Shown in pieces: positions 35,534 to 45,687 of a DNA stretch of 64,000 bases (its first letter is position 1; every line of letters begins with the position of its first letter). Under the pieces are notes generated by a model, which had not been told where the DNA came from, did no database searches, and was given only the letters and a program-made list of their open reading frames with translations. The stretch is taken from assembly GCA_036172665.1 (NCBI GenBank), contig CM069877.1, forward strand, positions 14,094,501-14,158,500, written 5' to 3'. The translations under genes and the position numbers were made by a program. Origin of the DNA: Prosopocoilus inquinatus (Eukaryota; Arthropoda; Insecta; Coleoptera; Lucanidae).

Positions 35534-36490
35534 CTATTAGTAATTATGTGTACAGGGTGTTGAGTTTTGAGAAAGTTAATTTTTCTCAAAATTTTCAAAT
35601 GGAACACCCTGTCTGTCTAAACTCTTGTGAAACACTGCCTTAATGAGCTTTCATAAAACGCCAAATGTTTTTGTCTAAACTGAAGAAATCGCGAGACAGC
35701 AATGAAATATTTTTCTTTCTTTCAATATTAACGTTATTTAGCCTTTCCGTCTGGCTTTTCTCTTTCAGTTAGATGATAAATCAATGCATATGTTTTATTT
35801 TTTGTTCAAAGTAATTGAATATGTTCCTATTAAACTAATTCCTATTTTCCTTTACATGAAAATATTTAAATAACTTTATTAAAATAATTTAAAAAAATAA
35901 AATTTAAAATTACGTTGCCGTTTGCTAGAAAATAGGAAAACAGTTGCCATGAATTTTTATATGATATGATAATGAAAAATTACGTGACGTGACACACCTA
36001 ATAGGAGAAAGCAACCAAAACTGTCTTTTGGCGTCAAGATTACAAGAAGTAAGAAGTATCTACAAGAAGCTAAAAAACAATTTGAATATTTAATATAAAT
36101 TTTCTAGATTCAATGGTGCCTTGTCATTCTTAACTTGTTCATTGTTTTCTGTTATTTTCTAATTTAATACTTCTTATTCTTAATTTGTACATTATTTTGT
36201 TATTTTCTAATTTATTAATTAAATTAACTAATATTTGTTAACTTTTCAACAAAATAAAACTGAAGGACCGGTCAAAAAGCTAAAAAAACGTCAATATTGC
36301 AATTTAAAAAAATTATTAATTGCTGTTTCGCGATTTGTTCAGTTTGGACAAAAATATTTGGCATTTTATGAAAGCTCGTCAAGACAGTGTTTCAGGCGAG
36401 TTTAGACATACAGGGTGTTCCATTTGAAAATGTTGAGAAAAATTAACTTTTTCAAAACTCAACACCCTGTACACATAATAACTAATAGAT
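35534..36490. mobile_element. inverted-repeat element, ~957 bp with ~150-bp arms
   Basis: The left arm starts ATCTATTAGTAATTATGTGT, then ACAGGGTGTTGAGTTTTGAG and AAATGGAACACCCTGT, running to about 35690. The right arm from about 36340 is the inverse, ending ACACATAATAACTAATAGAT. The arms contain a nested inverted pair (ACAGGGTGTT and AACACCCTGT) of their own. The AT-rich core has no transposase. No convincing target duplication was found. Confidence 0.85.
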
Positions 36491-36589
36491 AGTAAAGTAT
36501 TCAATGTGTCTTGTCTATTTAGTAGCCAAGAAACTGTGTGTCGGACAACACATTATGAATTGTATATTGCGGATATTTCGAAAGTAACA

Positions 36590-37063
36590 TGCCGTATGGA
36601 CCTTTGTTCTGGGGTAACTCACCATATGCTGAAGAAATCTTCATTCTGCAGAAACGTGCAATAAGTATAATGACCCAGAAGTGGCTATAACGAACATTGT
36701 AAACCTATCTTTAAGTCCATGCAGATTTTATCTCTACCGAGTTTGTACGTTCATACTTGTAGAATTTTTATTAAACTAAACCTTAATGATTTTACTAAAA
36801 ATTCCGCCGTCCATGAACATAATACAAGATCAAATGACCTAAATGTACCTGTAAAAAACTTAGAATTGTATAGCAAAACCCCAAGATGTATGTATATCAG
36901 TATATTTAACAACTTGCCTAATGACATAAAACGTATCGAAAACATTAATTTATTTAAAAGGAATTTAAGAAAGTTTCTGCTGGAGAAAGGCTATTATAGT
37001 GTACATTCCTACTTGACGAATTCAGGGAAAAAATTGTGGTATTTGACCCTCCGTCTATTTTAA
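36590..37063 (+). pseudogene. 3' fragment of a non-LTR retrotransposon ORF2
   Basis: Readable pieces are YGPLFWGNSPYAEEIFILQK (about 36594-36655), typical of the post-thumb region of jockey/CR1-like ORF2, and, after a frameshift, ILSLPSLYVHTC, VHEHNTRSNDLNVP, SIFNNLPNDIKRI and NLFKRNLRKFLLEKGYYSVH (to about 37010). It is the extreme C-terminus only; no catalytic motif remains. The stretch to 37579 is AT-rich and holds nothing further recognisable. Confidence 0.75.
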
Positions 37064-37623
37064 CTTGTCTGTAACTTGTGTTGGGTAGCGTATTTTAACC
37101 TGACTTTTTAATTTGTAAAGCCGGTCCTAGTGGGCCACTACTGTGTAAGTAGTCATGCCGAATTTTATATGTATGTAAAGTATGCACAGTTGAAAAAAGA
37201 CTCGCAGCAATCAATAGAAAATTAATGCATGTCTTAACTTGATTGTGAACTTTTTCACTAACATTTGTTGAACGTAACCGTAAGTATCAAATTAACCATT
37301 TTCACAACAACAAATTGAAGTAGTTAAAATTTCTATTCGGCAATCTGTTCTTTACGGAACTAAACAAGATTTTGGTAATTAAAATTTTAATTAATAACAT
37401 CGCATTTTTTAATGATATAAAATTTAGGTTATTTTCTGCGGCATGTGACGTTGTAAATGAGAGTATATGGACCATCCGTAGAATATACGGACTAAGACAT
37501 ACGTTCGTTAATCGTTTCAAAGCATGCTAGAGTTTTCTTTTCTACTGTACATACGTTATATTTAACTACAAAGTTTTTTTTAATCTCGAACCGGACAGAA
37601 ATATAAAGGGAAAACACTCAACG

Positions 37624-37651
37624 TTTCGCTATAGATTTATAGCTTCGTCAG
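37624..37651 (-). ncRNA. hammerhead-like motif in Penelope left terminal repeat
   Basis: Minus-strand copy of the motif at 38791-38818 within the left inverted repeat: CTGACGA, the same 6-bp hairpin, then GAAA. Same reservations apply. Confidence 0.5.
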
Positions 37652-37676
37652 GAGTGAAAGAAAGTAAATAAACAAG

Positions 37677-38670
37677 TTGTCAAGTGAAATAAGTCATTCT
37701 ATAGTTTACACTATTGGTTCTTCTCCATATTTCTTATCTAAATTTATTTCAAAAATCATTACTCAGGTTACTAGTAAATCAGAATATTTTATAAAAAATT
37801 CTTTTGAACTCGTAGAAAAATTAAAACAAATAATTGTAACAAATAATTGCATTATAATTTCTTTAGATGTTATTTCTTTATTTACAAACATTCCTTAAGA
37901 TTTAACTTTAAAAAGTATTAATGACAGGTGGTTAGAGATTAAAGATTTTAGTGATATTTCCAAAGATAACTTTTTAGAAATAGTTGATTTATGTTTTGAA
38001 ACATCTTATTTTGCTTTCAATGATAAATTTTATAAACAGATTTTTGGTACAGCAATGGTTTCTACTTTATCTCCGGCTTTAGCTGAAATTGTTATGCAAG
38101 AACTAGAAAAATCTGTTATTAACTCTTTATCATTCGATTTAACGTTATATTTTCGTTATGTAGATGACATTTTACTGTTTTTGCCTTCTGATAAGGTAGA
38201 TTTTGTTTTAAATAAATTTTATTCTTTTCATAATAGATTACAATTTACAGTAGAAAAAGAAAATAATAATTCATTGAGTTTTCTTGATGTAAATATTATC
38301 AGACAGAATGATAAATTAATTACTAATTGGTTTCATAAACCTACCTCGTCAGGTAGATACATAGATTTTCATTCGTACACACCCAACAATTATAAAATTG
38401 CAACTATTATTTCATTAACAGATCGAGCTATTTTACTTTCTGATTAAGTTTTTATTTATGATAACTTAAATTTAATAAAGAAAACTCTTATTCAAAATTC
38501 TTATCCAATAAATCTTATTGAATCAGTAATTAAAAATCGTATTAAATACTTACAAAATTCAAATGTCTCTAATAACATTAGACAAACTTCGAACCATAAA
38601 TACATATCATTGCCTTATATTGAACCATTACACAATACATTTATAAACACATTTTCAAAAAACATAATTT
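37677..38670 (+). pseudogene. Penelope-like reverse transcriptase remnant
   Basis: The first piece runs to a stop at 37898 and contains TSKSEYFIKNSFELVEKLKQ and IISLDVISLFTNIP, the Penelope palm motif with the first catalytic aspartate. The reading continues past the stop to KFYKQIFGTAM and SPALAEIVMQELE. It then reaches LYFRYVDDILLFLP near 38150 (catalytic YVDD), NSLSFLDVNI near 38273, and NWFHKPTSSGRYIDFHS near 38325, the family's conserved post-palm block. Further in-frame text to about 38670 has IRYLQ- and SLPYIE-like pieces. No GIY-YIG endonuclease was found. Inactive. Confidence 0.88.
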
Positions 38671-38790
38671 AATTTTAGCCAGTAGATCTGTGAATAAACT
38701 AAACTATTTTAGTTTAAAATCATGTTACCTTTTCGTTTCTCTTTATGACTTGTTTCTCTTGACAACTTGTTTATTTACTTTTTTTCACTC

Positions 38791-38818
38791 CTGACGAAGC
38801 TATAAATCTATAGCGAAA
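38791..38818 (+). ncRNA. hammerhead-like motif in Penelope right terminal repeat
   Basis: The core CTGACGA (38791-38797) is followed by a hairpin GCTATA-AATC-TATAGC and then GAAA (38815-38818). The order CUGANGA, stem II, GAAA matches the hammerhead core, but one extra A sits between CUGANGA and stem II. Stems I and III could not be closed with confidence. Its inverted twin is at 37624-37651 on the minus strand. Confidence 0.55.
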
Positions 38819-38866
38819 CGTTGAGTGTTTTCCCTTCATATTTCTGTCCGGTTCGAGATTAAAAGA

Positions 38867-40352
38867 AAGAACTTTGTACTCGTATTTACGATTTTCATTG
38901 GACAAGAACCAACTTCAGTTATATTTAACGTTTATGCTTGACTTGACATGTACTGCTTGATATCTAATAAATAAACAAGCAAACAAACATGATTTGTCAA
39001 TTAAACGCTTTCTAGACTGGCACTTAGACTAAATTCAAAACGAGTTTTAGACACATTCTATACCTGGTATGTTACATGGGAACTAAAAATACTTTTGGAC
39101 TCTATCGTATCGTCGCTTATTTCGATGCGCTTGGCGTTTGCAAAGAAATATAATAAAGTAGCAACTTCCCATCGATACAAAAACGTATTCTGATACACCC
39201 TGCAAAACAAAAACGCATCGCAACGACATAGAATGACGGATCGATGTTTAATATCTAATCACTTTCAGGACAAGCTGTATTATATCACACGTTCCGAGGG
39301 CGAAATATATTACTGACGTGCCGCTTTGTTGTCGCACATAAAGCGAAAGTTCGCGTATATCAATTACGAACTCATATTCCCCGCGCCGAAAGTGGTTCTT
39401 TCGGGAAAGTTCGGCGACGTAATTGAAAAGGGCGAGATTTTTAATGCAGAAGTTTGTTTTGATGTAAAACAAAAGTTGCGCTTGTTGGTCTCTTCTGGGC
39501 CCCCTGCTTCGCGGCGGCACGGCACGATAAGATCAAGGTTAAGAGAAAGCAATTTCAACATTCGAACTTTTTTTTTTGGATCACGCGGTATATTAAAAAT
39601 TTTCGTTTTTGTTTTAAGTGTACGGTTTTGTCTTTCTTCAAATCGTTGCTGCTGAAAGTAATTTTCAGATTTTATCTCTTTCGCACGATGAGGATGAGGA
39701 GAGCTCGTTCTTCCGAAATCTCGGTAAGAGGGCGGCTGCATCGCCCGCTCGGCCGAAACTTCCTCCCTCACTTAATTAATATTTTGGGCGATCATTTATC
39801 TTCGAAATTAATGATTGCGTAATTAATATTTAATTACGAAAAACGCTCTCTAGTCGAAGGCGGTTTTATTTTCACGCTTTTCGGCGCGCGCGCTGAAAAA
39901 TTGCCGCATAATTTTCTGCCGCCCCAATTATTATGCAATTTTCTGCGGTGTTTCGCAGTAACGACTTTGTTTTCGCTCGCGCGAGCCCTACGCCAACTAC
40001 CTAATTCAATTAAAACCGTTTGTTTACACTGTTCCGCACCAAGCGCATTTTTAACAATAACGTCCACGGATTGTTCTACAAGCAATTTCAAAGGACAATT
40101 GAAATAACATGTTCCGAATCTTTGTGTTCTACTTCTCAGAAACAGAATTTTCTTTGATAAAAAATTAGTTTTCGGTACATCGGGTTAAGGTAAAATTCAT
40201 AGTATTGTTACCACATCAACACACGTTTTCCAATTTTTTTCCAGACAACTCTGTTTGAGGTTCTTACAGTTCCTTTTGCAACGTTGTTAATTTTACTTAT
40301 GATAGATCACTAGAGCTGGGATTGTATGCAAGCCGAAATGAAGAAAATATGC
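38867..40352. other. unique DNA plus a dispersed repeat fragment
   Basis: 39240-40090 is unique CG-richer DNA open in several overlapping frames on both strands, none resembling a known protein. 40162-40235 is a copy of the GTAAAACTTA dispersed family (TCGGTACATCGGGTTAAGG). No exon was recognised. Confidence 0.5.
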
Positions 40353-40358
40353 GTACAT

Positions 40359-40500
40359 ACAGGGTGAGTATCATAAGAGTACGAGCCTGACGAACCTAAA
40401 ATGCAACCCAACATACAATTTGGATATAGATTTCAATGAAAATTATATGTTGGGTTGATTTTAAGTTCGTCAGGTTCGTACTCTTTTACTACTCACACGG
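40359..40500. repeat. palindromic MITE, ~142 bp
   Basis: ACAGGGTGAGTATCATAAGA, then GTACGAGCCTGACGAAC and AACCCAACATA, is mirrored by TATGTTGGGTT, GTTCGTCAGGTTCGTAC and ACTACTCACACGGT. The loop is about 30 bp. Non-coding. Confidence 0.88.
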
Positions 40501-41043
40501 TACATGCAAGCTTTTTGGCAAAAAATGCATAATTGTGCGTATATATCTTATCGCTTATAAAGAAAAAAGGAACAAAGGTTACGAATTTAGTCATTAAAAA
40601 ACGGAGTTAATAGCTTTTGTAGTGCAATTTGGTCTCTACCATTTGGTAAACAATTACAAACAACTGCGAAAACTACAAAGCTATTACTTCTTCATCATGA
40701 ATGTTTCGGAACTTTCTTAGATTGCAAATCTGCATAAATCACTTTCAATATTGGAGCGATAATGAATTGGAGTGGAACTGGATTTTGCATTAGATTTTAT
40801 TTCTTGTACTACGCAAGCGTCGGAATTCGCTTGTGAGTTGCATCAACTGTTAGGGTTAACTCCAAAACTTCCCGATTTTCATTTACAAACTCATTTATTT
40901 AATAAGTTCATTTCATCTTAAGATAATTTTTTCGATAGACCTTATTAATTAAGAAAAAGCTTCATCGAGTACAGAAAAACTCTAACCAAGAATAATTGAA
41001 ATTAACCTCCGCCCACATTGAGTTTTATATCCGTAGATCCGTA

Positions 41044-41070
41044 TTTCGGCAGCTAAGCTGCCATCTTCAG
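41044..41070 (-). ncRNA. hammerhead-like motif (Penelope-type terminal sequence)
   Basis: On the minus strand: CTGAAGA (41070-41064), one T, the hairpin GGCAGC-TTA-GCTGCC, then GAAA (41047-41044). This is the same CUGANGA, stem II, GAAA layout as in the Penelope element at 37.6-38.9 kb, again with one unpaired base. It directly precedes the 190-bp duplicated region and probably marks the end of a solitary Penelope-like terminal repeat. Confidence 0.5.
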
Positions 41071-41097
41071 TACGCTACCAACTTAAAAAAAAAGATT

Positions 41098-41480
41098 ATG
41101 TGAACACCCAAAATTAACTGTCAGAAAACCTTACAAACAAGAGCTAACCAAACAACACGGAAATGTGGAAATAAACAGTCCAAAGATGTGAAAAAACTTC
41201 TTATTCTAACGAATAAATAAGTATATATTCCCTGTTACTTGATACCTAAAAATAAACTATATATGTTATGTATAAATCGAAAAAAAAATGTGAACACCCA
41301 AAATTAACTGTCAGAAAACCTTACAAACAAGAGCTAACCAAACAACACGGAAATGCGGAAATAAACAGTCCAAAGATGTGAAAAAACTTCTTATTCTAAC
41401 GAATAGATAAGTATATATTCCCTGTTATTTGATACGTAAAAAAATATATAATAATAATAATAATAAAATAAAATATATAT
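41098..41480. repeat. two direct copies of a 190-bp unit
   Basis: The sequence from ATGTGAACACCCAAAATTAA at 41098 recurs at 41288 with few changes and shares ACAGTCCAAAGATGTGAAAA and TATATTCCCTGTTA. The second copy ends in an (ATA)n run. The close similarity suggests a recent duplication. Confidence 0.92.
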
Positions 41481-42440
41481 ATTATGTATAAATCGTCAAA
41501 AAACAACCTACAGATGAGAGAATATGATACCCACACACCACAGGTTAAGAGCACTTTAGGAAAATTTATCTCGGAGATCCTCTCCTTATGAAATATCCAG
41601 TGCTTTAGTCTAACCAAGAAATAATAGCAACTACAATTATTTTAGTCCTGAACTCAGAAACTGGGCCTTAAAATTCTTCGGAAAACGACAAATTTCCAGG
41701 AAAATAATTAGAAATGGTAAACCCATTTCCCCATTTGTAACCGCAGTAAAGTACAGAATTTTTTTAGGATTTTAATTTCACTTAAGCCCTTAAAATTTTG
41801 GGGGCTTTCACAAAATATGGAAATATGATCTCTTAACCTCAGGAAGTGCTTTTGCCCTCCTGAAAAATTGACTCGGATAAGTTACGGTCCCTTTTTCCTG
41901 ACGATGTCGCATTTATTTAATTGTAAAATTTATTTGCTATGGTCCAAATTAGTTGCTAATATATTAATAATATATTTTAATTTTATTATCTTCAGGAGTT
42001 CTACTCAAATTTGTAGGGTTTTAATCAGAAAATGAATAAATTAAAAAAAATTAATATCTAAGAAATATGCACTAATAAGCTTTTTGGCACCAACTATTCT
42101 CAAGATGATAAAAATATGCATTTTTTAAATTACTTCATTTGATTCTAAATTGTTTGATTGATTGTTTCCAGAAAAGGTAAAACTTGTTATAGAAACAAAT
42201 ATGCAATTTGCATATTATCCCAGTTCTATAGACCACTTATTCTATTTTGTGAAGCCAACACCGTCTATTACTCGTCTAATCTAGTGATGGCTCGTTTCTA
42301 ACTTGCAGGCATGCTTGGTCAACACGAGAATATTTTCCTAATTTACCCGATTGGCTGATTTTGCACGTGGTACGCTCGTTTTCGTTTCCGTTTCAATAGT
42401 TCACGTTTGGAGAATTATTGTCCATGTGGACATAACTATA
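41481..42440. other. AT-rich stretch without recognised genes
   Basis: No repeats with clear partners and no coding signature; short open frames lack any domain motif. Confidence 0.45.
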
Positions 42441-42442
42441 GG

Positions 42443-43008
42443 GTTTTCCAATTAGAGCGTCAGAACTTTCAAGTGAGACAATATGATAACTACAAGTGAT
42501 AATCCTTTAATTTTTATTTTATTTTGAAGAACAATGGACGGCATTATGTTTTAAAAATAATATCGTTTAAATGGCTTCCTCGATTGCGTCTGACTGAATG
42601 CATCCTGAAGGCCCATTTTGCGATTATTGTTTCACATATATCGCGTGGTATATTTATAATGCTGTATTGAAAGTTTCCTTTAAGTTCGGGAATTGTTTGT
42701 GGCTTATTTTTGTAAAAATTATGTTTTTTTACAAACCCATTGCGCCAGAAATGTGCTTAATCGGAAAACAATATCTTTTCTGCAAAAAGTGGTTCGACTT
42801 TCAACCGCTCAAGAGCCTTTGGCTTCAAATCTTTGAGTGATTTTGATCTTTATAAGTTTTCAAATTGAGATCTCCGTGGAAACTTCCTTGTCCATATTAA
42901 CTTGCCACAATACATATACTGAACTCGTTTGTTATCAAGATTTGTCATTTACATTCCAAATCTATTTTGTTTTTGACATTAAAGTTCTGACGCACTAATT
43001 GAAAAAAA
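42443..43008. mobile_element. inverted-repeat element, ~565 bp
   Basis: GGTTTTCCAATTAGAGCGTC, then AGAACTTT, at the left is mirrored by AAAGTTCTGACGCACTAATTGAAAA at the right end (near 42982-43006). The core has no transposase. An 80-codon open frame inside (42598-42840) shows no family features. Termini are approximate. Confidence 0.7.
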
Positions 43009-44045
43009 AAGAATACGGATTTGCTGGCTTTGGAAACCATTCTTATGACGCCAGTGCATTTTGTGTATTATTAAAAAGCCTGTGGAAGTTATACACAAGG
43101 AAGCCTGCATTTGTGCAATGTGTTAATTCAGCCATCGCTAATATCTTCGTTTATTCTCTTTAAGGTTTATACCGTCGCGTATTCTTTTGTGGCCGACTGC
43201 GTTTATTGCCGACCCACCTATTGCCGACTGCTGGTAACGAAGCTTTATGTATCAGATCATTAGATCTAATTTCGAGCATTATCAAGGAAATATTTGGGCG
43301 TGGAACAAAAAGATCATCAATGACCCTTTGTCCCAAAAGCGAACGGCGAGCAAGGAGCGGCTTTGCACTGTGCGTAAGTGCTTTGAAACTTACTGACGCT
43401 ATAGTTAACAATATACAGCGTGTCCCAAAAAATCCGTACTCAATCATGAATTTAATTTAACTGTGAATTTAATTTCAAGTTTACTAGCTATTAATATTGA
43501 TTCACTGTTAACTTAATGAATACCCTCTAATACAGAATGCAGATTTACAGATTAACTAAATATCTTTCACATTTCACGTGTTTTGAGAACAATAAACTGC
43601 CAATATTTTTGTTTCTTTGTTGAACTTTTTGCGTAATAGTAGAAACGATATTTTCGTGAGGCGATCTGTTCGTAGAGACAAACGTTTTGAATTAACAAGA
43701 ATTCCCATTGGACAATTATCTCAGGCGCCCTTAAATAAGTTATCGTCGAAGATCGACCCACGACCCATATCTCTATTCGAGCTATGGAATTCTGCGCATA
43801 ACTATGCACTTTTTTTACTGCTACTCTCCATCCGTGTCGTAATTTTGTTAAAGTTTCCAAGTAAGTGAAAGGAGTAGGTAGCGAGGTTCCTTGATAAATA
43901 AATAGTTCGCGGTACATCGGGTTATTGTAAAACTTAGCACATCAACACATGTTTTTTGATAAAAAAATAGTTTGATGCGGTACATCGGATTATGGTAAAA
44001 GTTATGCTGTTGTTATTGTATCGATCTCCTGAAACTAATCTCACG
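43009..44045. other. stretch with dispersed repeat copies
   Basis: 43140-43450 is CG-richer and open on both strands but unrecognised; it ends at ACAGCGTGTCCCAAAAAATC, a MITE-like terminus. Two copies of the GTAAAACTTA family follow at about 43897-43955 and 43965-44030 (GCGGTACATCGG-TTAT). Confidence 0.5.
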
Positions 44046-44704
44046 TAGGGATTCATACTTTAAATAAAGTATCGATACAAGTATTAAATGATTCTTTTTT
44101 TTAATAGTATTGATACCATACAATATTTGGCAGAAAAGTATCGATATTTTGAAATATCGTATCGTTGTGCCGTAACGTATCAATTAAACTACATACATTA
44201 TGAATTTAAGAAGGAAAAATCATTAAAAAATGTTGTATCACATCATTCACAACGACGACTTAATGCTACATGCACGCCACAAGTTAATAAAGCCAAACTT
44301 CGCTGCGCCCATAACTACGAAGAGAAGGGCTTGGATGAATTAAAACCAACACGAACTAAACAAAAGCAAACCGTGTATAAGATGATATCAGTAAGAGCTT
44401 CAAAGGTCAAACGTAAACGTAATTTATGAATGAAAAATGAATTCTCGAGAATAGCACGTTGTTGCGGCTCTCTCATATATTTATCAGTTTCAGTGGTTTG
44501 TTAAAAGTTTCTATTGTCGTTAATGGTGTTATGTCATACAGTGATTGATTGGCTACGTAACGGTTAGTTGTCTTAAAAAAAAAGAATGTGTTGTGGACCA
44601 GGAAAACGTATTTTGTGATGCGACTAGTGGGTACGTGAACTCTGAACTCTTAAATTATAGATATTCCTAAATAAATCGAACATTGTTTACATCGGCTGGT
44701 AATT

Positions 44705-45337
44705 ATGTCTAAAAGTTTGCGGTCGAATAGTGTAACCTTGGACGACAATACAATGCAGTCGTTAATTACTCAAATATCAACTTCTGTTACGAAGGCAATT
44801 TTAGCAGATATTGACCAAAAATTTTCGATTGTTAATGCTAAACTGACTGATTTGAATGACGCTAATTTGAGTAATGCTACTAAAATCAAAGAAACTAATT
44901 ACCGGTTGGATCGTTTAGAGAAATATGCCTGCCGAAATAATCTCCGTTTATTCGGCATTAAAGAAGAGCCCAAGGAAAACACGGATGTTTTAGTAATAAC
45001 AGCACTTGCCAATTTAGGTGTTGATTTTTCCTTGACCGATGTTGAGAGAAGTCACAGAGTCGGTAGCGTTAAAAATTCGGGGGAAAATTCACGGGCAATT
45101 ATAATTAAATTTTGTTCGTACCGCAAGCGGGCAGAAATTTATAGTCTAAAAAAGAAATTAAAAGGCAGTGGATTAGTATTGAGAGAAGATCTTACTAACC
45201 GGCGACACAGAGCTCTACGTAATGTTATTAAAAAATACGGTGCGGCACGTGTCTGGACCACCGACGGATCTATCTTTTCGAGCAGCAACGGAAAACCGCA
45301 TAAGGCAAATGATGAAGATATTGATTTTTCTTGTTAG
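44705..45337 (+). CDS. LINE ORF1 protein (coiled coil plus RRM-like, L1-type ORF1p)
   Basis: 210 residues, intact from ATG to stop. ORF1 proteins bind the element RNA as trimers and act as nucleic-acid chaperones. Residues 1-70 are heptad-rich (SLITQISTSVTKAIL, IDQKFSIVNAKLTDLNDAN), consistent with a coiled coil. Residues 70-135 have RLDRLEKYACRNNLRLFGIK and ERSHRVGSV, the start of the RRM-like domain. Residues 128-180 have RAIIIKFCSYRKRAEIYSLK and GLVLREDLTNRRHRAL, the C-terminal domain typical of L1-type ORF1. It is followed after about 350 bp of AT-rich spacer by the broken ORF2. The intact ORF beside a broken ORF2 is notable. Confidence 0.88.
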   Translation: MSKSLRSNSVTLDDNTMQSLITQISTSVTKAILADIDQKFSIVNAKLTDLNDANLSNATKIKETNYRLDRLEKYACRNNLRLFGIKEEPKENTDVLVITALANLGVDFSLTDVERSHRVGSVKNSGENSRAIIIKFCSYRKRAEIYSLKKKLKGSGLVLREDLTNRRHRALRNVIKKYGAARVWTTDGSIFSSSNGKPHKANDEDIDFSC

Positions 45338-45687
45338 ATTGATTTTTGTTGTGCGTCAGATTTAAGAATCATTAAGGAATAATTAATTTAATTTTCATGC
45401 ATGAAAACTAGAAGCCTAACATTTTCTTGTTGTCTTTCATTTCTTATAAAGTCATTTATTAATCAAATGGAAATATGAGAAGTCATATTGAAGATTCATG
45501 CAACGGATTTTCGTTTCTTGTTTCTTTTTTTAAATAAATTACAGTTGTTAGAAATTTTCTTTGAGTATATTCGGTTTGTTTCATAGTTTTAATTATAAAT
45601 ATCTTGCAGTACGTTAAATATATTACTTAATCCCTTAATCATTACAAAATATGTATTTTTCTTTTTTGTTTTCCTCTTATTTATGTC

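Larger units (their letters stand above)
37580..38866 (+). mobile_element. Penelope-like element with inverted terminal repeats
   Basis: Terminal repeats of about 104 bp at 37580-37683 and 38759-38866 are inverted. Both contain ACAACTTGTTTATTTACTTT, CACTCCTGACGAAGC and TTTCTGTCCGGTTCGAGATT on the strand read rightward at the right end. Between them lies a Penelope-type reverse transcriptase remnant. Only about 1.3 kb remains, against several kilobases for complete elements. Each terminal repeat carries a hammerhead-like motif, as known for Penelope-like elements. Confidence 0.85.

Noticed and set aside
36634..36662. CTGAAGA followed by GAAAC, hammerhead-like
   Set aside because: Lies within LINE coding sequence and the intervening bases do not form a stem II of the right size.
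39248..40107. Cluster of overlapping frames up to 135 codons on both strands
   Set aside because: Unique CG-richer DNA gives long frames by chance; none has recognisable motifs or consistent splice borders.
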